A stretch of 64,000 nt of DNA from Bacteroidales bacterium. GTDB lineage: Bacteria > Bacteroidota > Bacteroidia > Bacteroidales > JAAYJT01. The DNA lies in NCBI GenBank assembly GCA_014860575.1, contig JACZJK010000057.1, forward strand, positions 1 through 64,000, written 5' to 3'. The translations under genes were made by a program, and so were the position numbers. A model generated the notes under the pieces. It was not told where the DNA came from. It worked only from the letters and a program-made list of their open reading frames with translations, and did no database searches. How positions within the stretch are numbered: the stretch's first letter is position 1; each line of letters opens with the position of its first letter. Positions 57,001-64,000 of this stretch are shown here, in pieces.

Positions 57001-57337
57001 TTTTTGCCCATCTGCTGATGCACCTTACAAAGTTAAACCGCATCTATTCCTGAATAACGAAGCCTTTGAGAGTGAAGATGAAGGCTTTTGGCTTGAACAC
57101 GCAAACGGAAAAAGAATCCTGCACAGTAAATCAAAAGGGAAACTAACAAAATTTACCCGGGAAGAAGGCAGATTGATTTATGAATTTGGTAACAATCGTA
57201 TTGTGCTGGATGAAAACAAGATGGAGGTCATTGATTACGAAATTAATAGTTTTGAGGAAGCAGAAATTGAGTTAAGCAAGTTTGCAGAAATGGCTATAAT
57301 TCTTTCTGGTGTGATATCATTTATGGAACGCGAATGA
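54029..57337 (+). CDS. ygfK: YgfK-like flavin/iron-sulfur oxidoreductase ('putative selenate reductase' subunit)
   Basis: 1102 residues, a multi-domain protein. Residues about 1-430: dihydroorotate-dehydrogenase-like barrel (TPIGLAAGPHTQLSQNIV, FIELKTIQTLDELEISKPCID). About 455-555: GltD-like cluster domain (CIHAPCEDTCPTNQDIPN, MICDHLCQLKCTR). About 560-870: FAD and NAD(P) sites (GAGPSGLSCAAFLARAG, GGGNTAMDVARTAF). About 915-1000: ferredoxin-like motifs (CLLCDEVCNICTTVCP, CNNCGNCNTFCP). E. coli YgfK lies with ssnA and xdhD and belongs to anaerobic purine/urate breakdown clusters, so 'selenate reductase' is a weak name. Here it may pass electrons between NAD(P)H and the FAD-less XdhD. The last codons and stop lie at the edge of an inverted-repeat element. 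Confidence 0.93.
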   Translation: MPSDKFFPAPLPVLLQIILNQYNRNKSILGITENLFFRPVISDPFRTNRYERLLETPIGLAAGPHTQLSQNIVAGWLTGARFIELKTIQTLDELEISKPCIDMQDEGYNCEWSQELKVEQSFDQYLNAWILIHVLKDHLRIGSAEEPGFIFNMSVGYDLKGILSDNVQWFLEKMQNATQELAAKIEEIKPIYPRITQLKISQKLSDNVTLSTMHGCPPHEIEAIGTYLLRDKKLHTTIKLNPTLLGKEELQKIMKNSGFETNIPDKAFEHDLKYDDAIKIISSLDEAASIHNLHFGIKLTNTLESENHKDVFPPHEKMMYMSGRALHPVSVAIANKIQQDFNGRLNISFSGGADAFNVTDLIASGLDPVTVCTDLLKPGGYGKLHQYIEELRNDFAQKKAHSIEIFISARAGHPEAGLNQEVLTNLENYAEKVSQQERYKKTNLHDPSIKTTRPLGWFDCIHAPCEDTCPTNQDIPNYNYHTANGEFQKAAAVIRQTNPFPQTTGMICDHLCQLKCTRLNYDHPVLIREIKRFVAERAIMGDPKLPDQVKPVTGKNVAVIGAGPSGLSCAAFLARAGFQVEIFETKSRPGGMVSSGIPSFRLTDEAIKNDVADIESLGVKIHYDEEINQSRFEKLRNEYDYIYIAAGAQRSSKLRIESIEAAGVIDPLHFLEDLKDGKKVSLGTNIVIIGGGNTAMDVARTAFRLVGKNGKVTIVYRRTIKEMPADMGEIKAALAEGTEIIELVAPVRVNTKDGKVTSITCIKMALGQKDASGRPTPVKIPGSEFEIEADTIIPAVGQELAIDFCDPTLLRTKSGSYETQIPRIYIGGDAMRGASTAINAIGDGRKVAQEIIDREKIAFSTKPENLRMPQDINWHAMMRATKMPAVEVRETSLEGRKNFNLVSSTISEEEAMYEASRCLLCDEVCNICTTVCPNLAFHSYEIQPISIQLQKLVRKNGNWEIAEDNQPFEVKQQRQILHIADWCNNCGNCNTFCPSADAPYKVKPHLFLNNEAFESEDEGFWLEHANGKRILHSKSKGKLTKFTREEGRLIYEFGNNRIVLDENKMEVIDYEINSFEEAEIELSKFAEMAIILSGVISFMERE

Positions 57338-57341
57338 CGCA

Positions 57342-57426
57342 ATAGAACGCGGATGACGCGGATTGAACAGATTTTCGCGGATTTAATCCCTACTTATCCG
57401 CTTGATCCGCATAATCAGCGTTCTAT
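57342..57426. repeat. Inverted-repeat element, unit A (after ygfK)
   Basis: The left arm ATAGAACGCGGATGACGCGG (57342-57368 in full) and the right arm ending AATCAGCGTTCTAT (57400-57426) pair over 27 bp with about six mismatches. A further related copy (GGAACGCGAATGACGC, 57325-57340) overlaps the ygfK stop codon. It occupies almost the entire spacer to the GxxExxY gene. Confidence 0.75.
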
Positions 57427-57440
57427 CAAAAAGTAATCCT

Positions 57441-57824
57441 GTGAATCTGATTGAAAAAGAACTTATTGAGAAAATTATCAATGCATTTTATGAGGTTTAC
57501 AATACCCTCATTTATGGCTTTCTTGAGAAAGTTTATGAACATGCACTATACAAAGAGCTTAACAATAGGGGGTTTCATGTATCAAGGCAGGAGCCGATAG
57601 GAGTATTATATAAAGGACAAAAAGTTGGTGAATACTATGCCGATCTGGTAGTTGAAGGAAAAGTAATCCTTGAGCTTAAGGCGTCAGAGTCAATTTGCGA
57701 CGAGCACAAATACCAATTAATCAATTATTTAAAAGCAACAAATATTGAGGTTGGACTTTTATTTAATTTTGACAGAAAACCTCAATTCGACAGAAAAGTA
57801 TTTCAAAATAAAAACAAAATCTAA
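57441..57824 (+). CDS. GxxExxY-family protein
   Basis: 127 residues from a GTG at 57441 (VNLIEKELIEKIINAFYEVYN). A TTG at 57402 would add 13 residues translated from the inverted repeat, so GTG is preferred. The family signature is seen as YGFLEKVYEHAL, then EPIGVLYKGQKVGEYYADLVVEGKVILELKA, which resembles a PD-(D/E)xK nuclease core (D in YADL, E-x-K in ELKA). The biochemical role of the family is not established. It is set between two of the inverted-repeat elements, suggesting it arrived with or belongs to them rather than to the purine pathway. Confidence 0.85.
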   Translation: MNLIEKELIEKIINAFYEVYNTLIYGFLEKVYEHALYKELNNRGFHVSRQEPIGVLYKGQKVGEYYADLVVEGKVILELKASESICDEHKYQLINYLKATNIEVGLLFNFDRKPQFDRKVFQNKNKI

Positions 57825-57849
57825 TCCGTAAGAATCAGCTAATTTTGCG

Positions 57850-57976
57850 TCATACGCCACGGTGCACAAGTCCGTGTTCCATTTTGGAAACTTTATCCGT
57901 AAGACCGCTAGAAGCGGTCGGACTGTTTTAATTAATTCGCGATCATCCGCTCAATCCGCGTCATCCGCGTTCTATT
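57850..57976. repeat. Inverted-repeat element, unit B (after the GxxExxY gene)
   Basis: Contains CACGG-N9-CCGTG (near 57858-57876), a perfect hairpin GACCGCT-AGA-AGCGGTC (57903-57919), and the right arm CAATCCGCGTCATCCGCGTT (within 57949-57976), but no left arm. The missing left arm is matched by unit A on the other side of the GxxExxY gene. It ends 9 bases before the next start codon. Confidence 0.7.
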
Positions 57977-57985
57977 CAAAAGACT

Positions 57986-59434
57986 ATGAACAACAAACAA
58001 AAAACACTCGAAAACACTATCCAACGCTTCAGGGAGAAAAAGATCATTCTCCCCACTTTTGCTCAAATGCGAAATCCTGAGCTTATCCCTGAAACAATCA
58101 AAACCAAACTTAAAAACATTGGCCTTTGGGATCTTGATCCTCTCAACTTATTCAGGATCACCTGGAAAAACGAACCCAAAGCTTTTGGCGGTGGTTTTGG
58201 AAAGGTCAATTATCTTGAAATTCCCCCTGAGCTCACCGGCATTAAAGCCAGGGTAGTGATGATCGTTGGAAAGTGGTTTCCCACTGGTGCTCACAAAGTT
58301 GGCGCAGCATACGGCTGCCTGGCACCCCGTATTATCCAGGGTGAGTTCGATCCCACCCATCACAAGGCTGTGTGGCCCTCAACCGGAAATTACTGCCGGG
58401 GCGGCGCCTTTGATTCTTACCTGATGGGTTGTCATGCCGTTGCAATCCTTCCGGAGGAAATGAGCCAGGAGCGTTTTGAATGGCTGAAGGAAATTGGCGC
58501 GGAGATTTTTGCAACACCCGGCTGCGAATCGAACGTCAAAGAGATTTATGATAAATGTTGGGAACTCCGCCGAACCAAACCTGACTACATCATTCTGAAC
58601 CAGTTTGATGAGTTTGGGAACCCGACCTGGCATTATCATGTTACTGGTCCGGCGATAGAGGAAGCTTTCAAGGAAGTGAAAACGCCTGGTTCAACATTGA
58701 CAGCCTATGTTTCAAACACCGGTTCGGCAGGCACAATCGCTGCTGGTGATTATTTGCGGGAGAAATACCCGCTGATGAAAGTGGTGGCATCGGAAGCGCT
58801 GCAATGCCCTACACTGCTAAATAATGGCTTTGGCGGGCATCGCATCGAGGGCATCGGCGACAAACATGTGCCCTGGGTTCACAATGTTAAAAATACGGAT
58901 GTTGTTACAGCCATTGATGATGAAGATTGTATGCGACTGCTCCGCCTTTTCAATGAAGCTGCCGGAAAAGAATTTCTTAAAAATGAAGGTGTTGACCCTG
59001 AAGTTGTTGATCAACTGCATTTATTAGGGATTTCAAGTATTGCCAATCTTTTATCGGCCATAAAAACCACTAAATATTTTGAATATACTGAAAATGATGT
59101 AATTATGACCATCGCTACCGACAGTGTTGAGTTGTATCAATCGCGGCTGGAAGAACTCAAAAAGGAACGGGGGGAATACACAGCGCTTCAGTCTGCACGC
59201 GATTTTGAGAAATGCCTGATGGGAACCCAGACTGATAATATGAAAGAACTTTCCTATCAGGATCGCAAGGCTATACATAACCTGAAATATTTTACCTGGG
59301 TGGAGCAACAAGGCAAAACGGTGGATGAACTCAACGCCCAATGGTACGACCCGGATTATTTTGATACGCATTTTAAGATGGCGGATGATTGGGATGTTAT
59401 GATCAAGGAATTTAATGAGAAAACAGGCGTGTAG
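57986..59434 (+). CDS. Fold-type II PLP-dependent enzyme (TrpB/cysteine-synthase-like)
   Basis: 482 residues. The PLP lysine is very likely Lys104 in PTGAHKVGAAYG. The substrate-carboxylate loop is PSTGNYCRGG (131-140), and NTGSAGTIAAG (about 240) is the phosphate-binding glycine loop. An N-terminal extension of about 60 residues and a C-terminal extension of about 120 (FEKCLMGTQTDNMKEL, HFKMADDWDVMIKEF) go beyond cysteine synthase. Elsewhere, purine-degradation clusters carry the PLP enzyme YgeX (2,3-diaminopropionate ammonia-lyase) near ygfK; this protein is a different subfamily but may do a related elimination. Exact reaction unknown. Confidence 0.8.
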   Translation: MNNKQKTLENTIQRFREKKIILPTFAQMRNPELIPETIKTKLKNIGLWDLDPLNLFRITWKNEPKAFGGGFGKVNYLEIPPELTGIKARVVMIVGKWFPTGAHKVGAAYGCLAPRIIQGEFDPTHHKAVWPSTGNYCRGGAFDSYLMGCHAVAILPEEMSQERFEWLKEIGAEIFATPGCESNVKEIYDKCWELRRTKPDYIILNQFDEFGNPTWHYHVTGPAIEEAFKEVKTPGSTLTAYVSNTGSAGTIAAGDYLREKYPLMKVVASEALQCPTLLNNGFGGHRIEGIGDKHVPWVHNVKNTDVVTAIDDEDCMRLLRLFNEAAGKEFLKNEGVDPEVVDQLHLLGISSIANLLSAIKTTKYFEYTENDVIMTIATDSVELYQSRLEELKKERGEYTALQSARDFEKCLMGTQTDNMKELSYQDRKAIHNLKYFTWVEQQGKTVDELNAQWYDPDYFDTHFKMADDWDVMIKEFNEKTGV

Positions 59435-59439
59435 AAGAC

Positions 59440-59554
59440 AATAGAACGCGGATGATGCGGATAAAGCCCGTCCGACTGCTCCAAGCGGTCTGATGGATAA
59501 AATAACTTCAAAATCAGCGATCATCAGTTCAATCCGCGTCATCAGCGTTCCAAT
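59440..59554. repeat. Inverted-repeat element, unit C
   Basis: The left arm AATAGAACGCGGATGATGCGG (59440-59462) and the right arm AATCCGCGTCATCAGCGTTC (within 59527-59554) are inverted. The centre contains GTCCGACTGCTCCAAGCGGTC, close to the reverse complement of the hairpin in unit B. It begins five bases after the PLP gene stop and ends 9 bases before the next ATG. Confidence 0.75.
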
Positions 59555-59563
59555 CAAAATCAA

Positions 59564-60802
59564 ATGGATCAAAAGTTCAAATACCAGTGCACCACCTGCG
59601 GATCGGAATACGGTTCAGAAGAGGTAATTTACCTATGCCCGGAATGCAACAGATACCAACATCCCAAAGAGCCACCCAGGGGCGTGTTGAAAGTAATCTA
59701 CGATTACCAGGCTTTAAGAGAAAGAAAGATAGATTTCCAACAACTGAAGCAAAATGGATTTCTTGATATTCTGCCAATTGAAAGCCTTTCCAGCCTGCCT
59801 AAGCTAAAAATCGGGAAGACACCACTTTATCAAATCGAAAAGTTAAATGGGGTAAATATTCCTTTCAATTTATATATAAAAGATGATTCCCAAAACCCGA
59901 CCTTCTCATTCAAAGACCGCGCTTCAGCCTTGGTCTCAACTTTCGCTAAAGAAAGAGGGCTAAATAACATAGTTGCTGCTTCAACAGGAAATGCAGGTTC
60001 ATCGCTTGCCGGGATTTGTGCCGCACAGGGTCAGAAGGCGATCATTATGGTTCCGGAAACTGCACCCATTGCCAAGCTGACACAAATCATGATGTATGGA
60101 GCAATCATTGTTCCGGTTAAGGGAACCTACGACCAGGCTTTTGATTTGAGCATTGAAGCTTCAGATAAGTTCGGATGGTACAACCGCAATACTGCCTACA
60201 ATCCCCTCACCATCGAAGGGAAAAAAACAGTAGCCTTTGAATTGTTTGAACAAATGGGGTTTACGGTTCCTGACAGAATATTCGTTCCGGTTGGTGATGG
60301 AGTAATTATTTCGGGTGTTTACAAGGGATTTGAAGATTTGTTAAACCTGGGCATCATCGAAAAGATGCCAATCATTGTTGCTGTGCAATCCTCGGGAAGT
60401 GACAACCTTGTAAGAAACTTAACAAACACTGTGTTTGAATCCAGAGCGAGTGTAACCATAGCCGATTCAATAGCGGTTGATTATCCGCGAAACTTTCACA
60501 TGGCCAAAAAGTACATTGAAATATACAATGGCGAAACGTTGATCATCCCTGACAACGCGATTATTGATGCATCAAAACTCCTTGCAAAAGAAACAGGCAT
60601 TTTTACTGAACCGGCATCGGCGGCGGCCTATGGAGGATTGTGTTTATATCAGCATAAAGCTTTGATTGAGCCTGGTTCAAGCAATGTAGTTTTACTCACC
60701 GGAAGCGGACTCAAAGATACAGGATGCCTTGGATCTGTAATTAAGTTGCCTTCATCAATCAGTCCAACAATTGCGAACCTGAAAGATTTTATCAAATGGT
60801 AA
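59564..60802 (+). CDS. Threonine-synthase-like PLP enzyme with zinc ribbon
   Basis: 412 residues. An N-terminal zinc ribbon (C9, C12, C25, C28) is followed by a fold-type II PLP domain with Lys117 in FSFKDRASALV, STGNAGSSLAG (about 145) and the C-terminal LTGSGLKDTG. The domain layout is that of class II threonine synthases, but there is no thrA/thrB neighbour. Its ATG-region sits after a repeat and its stop overlaps the xdhD start by 7 bases, so it is translationally coupled to a purine enzyme. A role in metabolising an amino acid released in purine breakdown is more likely than threonine synthesis; not proven. Confidence 0.82.
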   Translation: MDQKFKYQCTTCGSEYGSEEVIYLCPECNRYQHPKEPPRGVLKVIYDYQALRERKIDFQQLKQNGFLDILPIESLSSLPKLKIGKTPLYQIEKLNGVNIPFNLYIKDDSQNPTFSFKDRASALVSTFAKERGLNNIVAASTGNAGSSLAGICAAQGQKAIIMVPETAPIAKLTQIMMYGAIIVPVKGTYDQAFDLSIEASDKFGWYNRNTAYNPLTIEGKKTVAFELFEQMGFTVPDRIFVPVGDGVIISGVYKGFEDLLNLGIIEKMPIIVAVQSSGSDNLVRNLTNTVFESRASVTIADSIAVDYPRNFHMAKKYIEIYNGETLIIPDNAIIDASKLLAKETGIFTEPASAAAYGGLCLYQHKALIEPGSSNVVLLTGSGLKDTGCLGSVIKLPSSISPTIANLKDFIKW

Positions 60803-63354
60803 ATTTTACGCTCAACGGAACATTGGTGGTTTACAATGGCGCTCCAGATAAAACATTGCTAAATTTCCTTCGCCTCGACCAACACCTCACAGCAGAAAAA
60901 GATGGCTGCTCAGGTCAGGGCGTTTGCGGGGCTTGCACCGTCGAGATCAATGGAGAAGCAAAGCTTGCATGTCTGATTAAAATGGCAAAATTGCAGGATG
61001 CTGTGGTTCTTACGATGGAAGGCTTTCCGGATTATGTTAAAGAAACAATCGCCAAATCCTTTGTAAATAGTGGCGCTGTGCAATGCGGTTTCTGTATTCC
61101 GGGTTTTATTGCCCGAACCAAGGTGCTGCTGCAAAAGAACCCAAACCCTGACATCCACGAGATTCGACAGGCTATCAAACCGCATTTATGCCGATGCACG
61201 GGTTACAAGAAAATTGAAGAAGCAATTCTCGAATCTGCTAAGGCTCTTCGTGAGAACCTTCTGGTTGAGATTACTGAAACCACAGGTGAGGTTGGCAACT
61301 CACATCCAAAATACAAAGCTTTCGAAACCGCCCTGGGAATCCGAAAGTTTGTTGATGATATTTTCCTTGACGGAATGCTTTTCGCAGCTTTGAAGTTCAG
61401 CGATCATCCGAAAGCAATTGTTAAAAATATTCACACCAAAAAAGCTGCTGCATTGCCTGGGGTTCAGAAAATATTTACAGCCGCCGACATTCACGGCAAG
61501 CAGAACGTGGGTTTGATTTATGACGACTGGCCGATAATGATCGCCGAAGGGCAAGCTAATCATTACATTGGCGATGTTATTGCCGGCGTGGTGGCCGATT
61601 CGGAAGAAATTGCCCGTAAAGCTATTTCACTAATTGAAGTGGATTATGAAGTGCTCAAACCGGTTACCGATGTGTTTGAAGCCATTGACGGCGAGCGGGT
61701 TCATCCAGGAAAACCCAACCATTTCGACACCACAAAATTCACCGTTGGCGACACCGGTGCTGCCTTTAGTGAGGCAAAGTACATTTCTCGAGGCAGCTAT
61801 GAAACCCAGCGCATTGAGCACGCCTTCCTGGAAAAGGAAAGCGCCATCGCCCACCCCGATGAAAATGGAAGATTGGTGCTTTACAGTCAAAGTCAGGGAA
61901 TTTATGTAGATCGCCGACAAATCGCCCCGGTTCTGAATATTCCTGAAGAAAGAATCCATGTGATCCAGGTTCCCAATGGTGGCGGGTTCGGAGGAAAAGA
62001 GGATTTGAGTGTGCAGGCACATGCCGCGCTGTTCGCATTTCTGCTTCAGAAACCGGTGAAACTAAGCATCAGCCGTGGCGAAAGCATCCGCCTGCATCCC
62101 AAGCGGCATCCGGTTTTTATGGATATGGAACTTGCTGCCGACGAAAACGGGAAAATTATAGGATTAAAACTACTGGCCACCGGCGATACCGGCGCTTACG
62201 CCTCGGTGGGAACCAAGGTGATGGAGCGCGTAGCAGGCCATGCTGCCGGTGGTTATTTTATCCCCAATGTTTCCATTGAAGCCCGAACCGTTTACACCAA
62301 CAACATTCCCAGTGGCGCCATGCGTGGTTTCGGTGCGAACCAGGTGAATTTTGCGCTCGAAAGCTGTATTGATGATATTTGCTACCAGGCCGGCTTCGAC
62401 CGCTGGAAGTTTAGGTATGACAACGCTTTGGTGGATGGTTTGGCTACTTCCACCGGCCACAAAGTGTATGGTGTGGGCATCAGGGCCTGCCTTGAAGCGT
62501 TGAAAGAAGATTTTTATAAATCCAAATTTTCCGGGATCGCCACCGCCATCAAAAACTCAGGGGTTGGCAACGGGATGATTGACGAATCAAAGGTGATAAT
62601 CGAAATTGTTTCGATTGATAAAGTCGTGATCAAACATGGTTGGACTGAAATGGGCCAGGGAGTTCACAACATGGCCATACAAACCCTTTGCACAGAAACC
62701 GGCATTGATCCACAGATAATTGATGTAGTGGTTGATACAAATGCTGGAATTCCCACCGGCATGACTACTTCCTCACGCGCAACAGCTTTATTGGGTCTCG
62801 CAATCATCAATGCTGCAAAACCCTTGATAGAAGATTTGAAATTAAAATCGCTGAAAGAGCTTGCCGGTAAAACCTACCGCGGGGAATTTGTATGTGACTG
62901 GACCACAAAACCCGGAACGTCTGGCGTAGAGCAAATCACTCATTATTCTTATGGCTATGCCGCTCAGCTTTGCGTATTGAATGAAAAGGGAGAAATTGAA
63001 AAAATTGTCGCTGCCCATGATGGCGGTAAAATCATGAATCCCATGCTGTTTGAAGGACAGGTACATGGAGGCGTGCATATGGGGCTTGGTTATGCTCTCA
63101 CCGAAAACCTACCAATGAAAGACGGTTTTTTAGTAAGCGACAATATGCGCGACCTGAAAATCCTGCGTGCACATGAAACTCCTGAAATTGTGGTCAAAAT
63201 GGTGGAAGTGAAAGACCCTGTCGGGCCTTACGGCGCCAAAGGCATTGGAGAAATCGGGCTGGTTCCTACAGCTTCGGCTGTTGCAAACGCTTTTTATAAT
63301 TTTGACGGAATAAAGAGAACGAAATTACCTTTAAAACCGATAGAACGCGGATGA
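60796..63354 (+). CDS. xdhD: Fused selenium-dependent-type xanthine dehydrogenase (XdhD-like)
   Basis: 852 residues joining a 2Fe-2S part and a molybdenum part without the FAD domain. First 2Fe-2S cluster C38, C44, C47, C59 (GCSGQGVCGACTVEI); second C97, C100, C132, C134 (CGFCIPGF, LCRCTG). The molybdenum domains follow: GGGFGGKEDLSVQAHAA, SGAMRGFGANQVNF, GWTEMGQGVHNMAIQ and GAKGIGEIGLVPTASAV with the catalytic Glu. This layout matches the selenium-dependent XDH/XdhD family of anaerobic purine degradation. No in-frame TGA is present, so selenium would be a labile ligand, not selenocysteine. The stop codon (GGA TGA) is supplied by the inverted repeat that follows. Confidence 0.92.
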   Translation: MVNFTLNGTLVVYNGAPDKTLLNFLRLDQHLTAEKDGCSGQGVCGACTVEINGEAKLACLIKMAKLQDAVVLTMEGFPDYVKETIAKSFVNSGAVQCGFCIPGFIARTKVLLQKNPNPDIHEIRQAIKPHLCRCTGYKKIEEAILESAKALRENLLVEITETTGEVGNSHPKYKAFETALGIRKFVDDIFLDGMLFAALKFSDHPKAIVKNIHTKKAAALPGVQKIFTAADIHGKQNVGLIYDDWPIMIAEGQANHYIGDVIAGVVADSEEIARKAISLIEVDYEVLKPVTDVFEAIDGERVHPGKPNHFDTTKFTVGDTGAAFSEAKYISRGSYETQRIEHAFLEKESAIAHPDENGRLVLYSQSQGIYVDRRQIAPVLNIPEERIHVIQVPNGGGFGGKEDLSVQAHAALFAFLLQKPVKLSISRGESIRLHPKRHPVFMDMELAADENGKIIGLKLLATGDTGAYASVGTKVMERVAGHAAGGYFIPNVSIEARTVYTNNIPSGAMRGFGANQVNFALESCIDDICYQAGFDRWKFRYDNALVDGLATSTGHKVYGVGIRACLEALKEDFYKSKFSGIATAIKNSGVGNGMIDESKVIIEIVSIDKVVIKHGWTEMGQGVHNMAIQTLCTETGIDPQIIDVVVDTNAGIPTGMTTSSRATALLGLAIINAAKPLIEDLKLKSLKELAGKTYRGEFVCDWTTKPGTSGVEQITHYSYGYAAQLCVLNEKGEIEKIVAAHDGGKIMNPMLFEGQVHGGVHMGLGYALTENLPMKDGFLVSDNMRDLKILRAHETPEIVVKMVEVKDPVGPYGAKGIGEIGLVPTASAVANAFYNFDGIKRTKLPLKPIERG

Positions 63355-63425
63355 CGCGGATTGAACTGATGATCACAGATTAATCAGCGTAAATCCGCAT
63401 AATCTGCGTCATCTGCGTTCCAATT
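63340..63425. repeat. Inverted-repeat element, unit D (xdhD stop to ssnA)
   Basis: The left arm ATAGAACGCGGATGACGCGG (from 63340) and the right arm CATAATCTGCGTCATCTGCG (ending at about 63425) are inverted, with the inner copies CAGATTAATCAGCGTAAATC. The xdhD stop codon TGA (63352-63354) is inside the left arm, so the last residues IERG are repeat-encoded. Confidence 0.75.
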
Positions 63426-63434
63426 ATAAACATT

Positions 63435-64000
63435 ATGGCAATTCTACTTAAAAATGCAACATTCATCAATTGGGAAACTCTCAAATTCTCACAAACCAAT
63501 ATTCTTGTTGAAGAAGGTGAAAGAAAGCAACTGAAGTCTTTTAAAAATTCAGACCAGGTTCAAACTGACTCACATGATGAGATCATTGACTGCACCGGCA
63601 AATATGTTACCAAATCCTTTGCCGTTGGGCATCACCACGTATATTCCGCGCTGGCGCGAGGTATGCCTGCCCCGGCAAAATCCCCACAGAACTTCAGGGA
63701 AATTCTTCAATACATCTGGTGGAACCTCGACAAAGCATTGGATAAGGAAAGCATTGAAGCCAGCGCTTTGGCAACTGCCATGGCCTGCGCCAAAGCCGGC
63801 GCTACCTTCGCCATTGACCACCACGCTTCTCCAAATTGCATTGAAGGCTCACTTGAGATCATTGCCAATGCTTTTGAAAAAGTGGGTGTGAGCCATTTGC
63901 TCTGTTATGAGATCACCGACCGTGACGGCAAGGATAAAGCTGAACAGGGTTTGGATGAAAATGAACGCCATCTGGAAAACAATCAGGGGTTGGTAGGAGT
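63435..64000 (+). CDS. ssnA: SsnA-like amidohydrolase (3' end outside window)
   Basis: The first 188 codons from ATG 63435 (MAILLKNATFINWETLKF), open to the window edge. It matches SsnA of E. coli in the metal-binding segment FAVGHHHVYSALARGM (compare SHNHFYSGLSRG), the IWWNLDKALDKESIEASA block and FAIDHHASPNCIEGSL. SsnA is a TIM-barrel aminohydrolase of the ygfK-ssnA-xdhD purine cluster. Its reaction is not firmly known to me; ring opening or deamination of a purine-derived product is likely. It follows xdhD after an inverted-repeat spacer. Confidence 0.9.
   Translation, partial: MAILLKNATFINWETLKFSQTNILVEEGERKQLKSFKNSDQVQTDSHDEIIDCTGKYVTKSFAVGHHHVYSALARGMPAPAKSPQNFREILQYIWWNLDKALDKESIEASALATAMACAKAGATFAIDHHASPNCIEGSLEIIANAFEKVGVSHLLCYEITDRDGKDKAEQGLDENERHLENNQGLVG

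Noticed and set aside
54029-57337. Naming the 1102-residue protein a selenate reductase
   Set aside because: It has no molybdenum domain of its own, and the context is purine degradation; only the YgfK family relation is supported.
57342-57976. Insertion sequence or transposon around the GxxExxY gene
   Set aside because: Inverted repeats are present, but no transposase or integrase frame and no evident target-site duplication; it is described as a repeat element instead.
59564-60802. Assigning thrC (threonine biosynthesis)
   Set aside because: Domain layout fits, but there are no threonine pathway neighbours and the gene is coupled to xdhD, so a gene symbol was not given.
60796-63354. Selenocysteine insertion in the selenium-dependent-type XDH
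   Set aside because: No in-frame TGA occurs inside the gene; the only TGA is the terminal stop in the repeat.

Overview
The window comes from a Bacteroidota chromosome, most likely a Bacteroidales-type environmental or gut lineage. The evidence is a short (287-residue) primary sigma factor of the Bacteroidetes type, a transketolase split into two genes, promoters of the form TTTG-N19-TAnnTTTG with almost no Shine-Dalgarno sequences, and long low-complexity intergenic repeats of a kind familiar from this phylum. No tRNA, rRNA, transposase, integrase or CRISPR array was found.

Layout. 0-10.4 kb is mostly housekeeping: a truncated secreted GH3 enzyme, the two transketolase halves with a secreted von Willebrand A protein between them, then on the minus strand rpsO, pnp, rpoD, rpe and a TrmH-type methyltransferase, and two small membrane proteins. 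10.5-16.2 kb is a tripartite RND efflux system (adaptor, pump, TolC). 16.7-20.7 kb is a carotenoid set (crtI, crtB, idi, crtZ). 20.7-24.1 kb holds an MscS-type channel and an M3 peptidase lipoprotein. 24.5-29.6 kb is tyrosine/homogentisate catabolism (flavin-reductase-like protein, fumarylacetoacetase, HppD, HmgA). 30.6-37.5 kb is a second RND system with its own TetR regulator, and 37.8-39.9 kb a pair of unrecognised lipoproteins.

40.0-47.97 kb (minus strand) carries a three-gene xanthine dehydrogenase system (xdhC, FAD/2Fe-2S subunit, molybdenum subunit) and a MocA-like nucleotidyltransferase, with a CPBP protease, an OleD-like epimerase and a short-chain dehydrogenase between them. 54.0-64.0 kb (plus strand) is a second purine-related set: a YgfK-like flavin/iron-sulfur protein, two different fold-type II PLP enzymes, a fused selenium-dependent-type xanthine dehydrogenase (XdhD) and SsnA (cut by the window end). 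Together they resemble the ygeX-ygfK-ssnA-xdhD type of anaerobic purine/urate degradation cluster.

Between the two purine blocks, in a visibly AT-richer stretch, lies the most interesting locus: a tight five-gene operon (48.5-53.9 kb) that matches OleB, OleA, OleC and OleD of beta-lactone/long-chain olefin biosynthesis, plus a second ketosynthase-like protein that has lost Cys-His-Asn but keeps the OleA glutamate. This suggests a two-subunit (heteromeric) head-to-head acyl condensing enzyme, like LstA/LstB of lipstatin, but in an operon that also carries OleB.

A family of inverted repeats (arms like AGAACGCGGATGACGCGG) fills the spacers between the genes of the 54-64 kb operon, supplies one stop codon directly, and flanks a GxxExxY-family gene.
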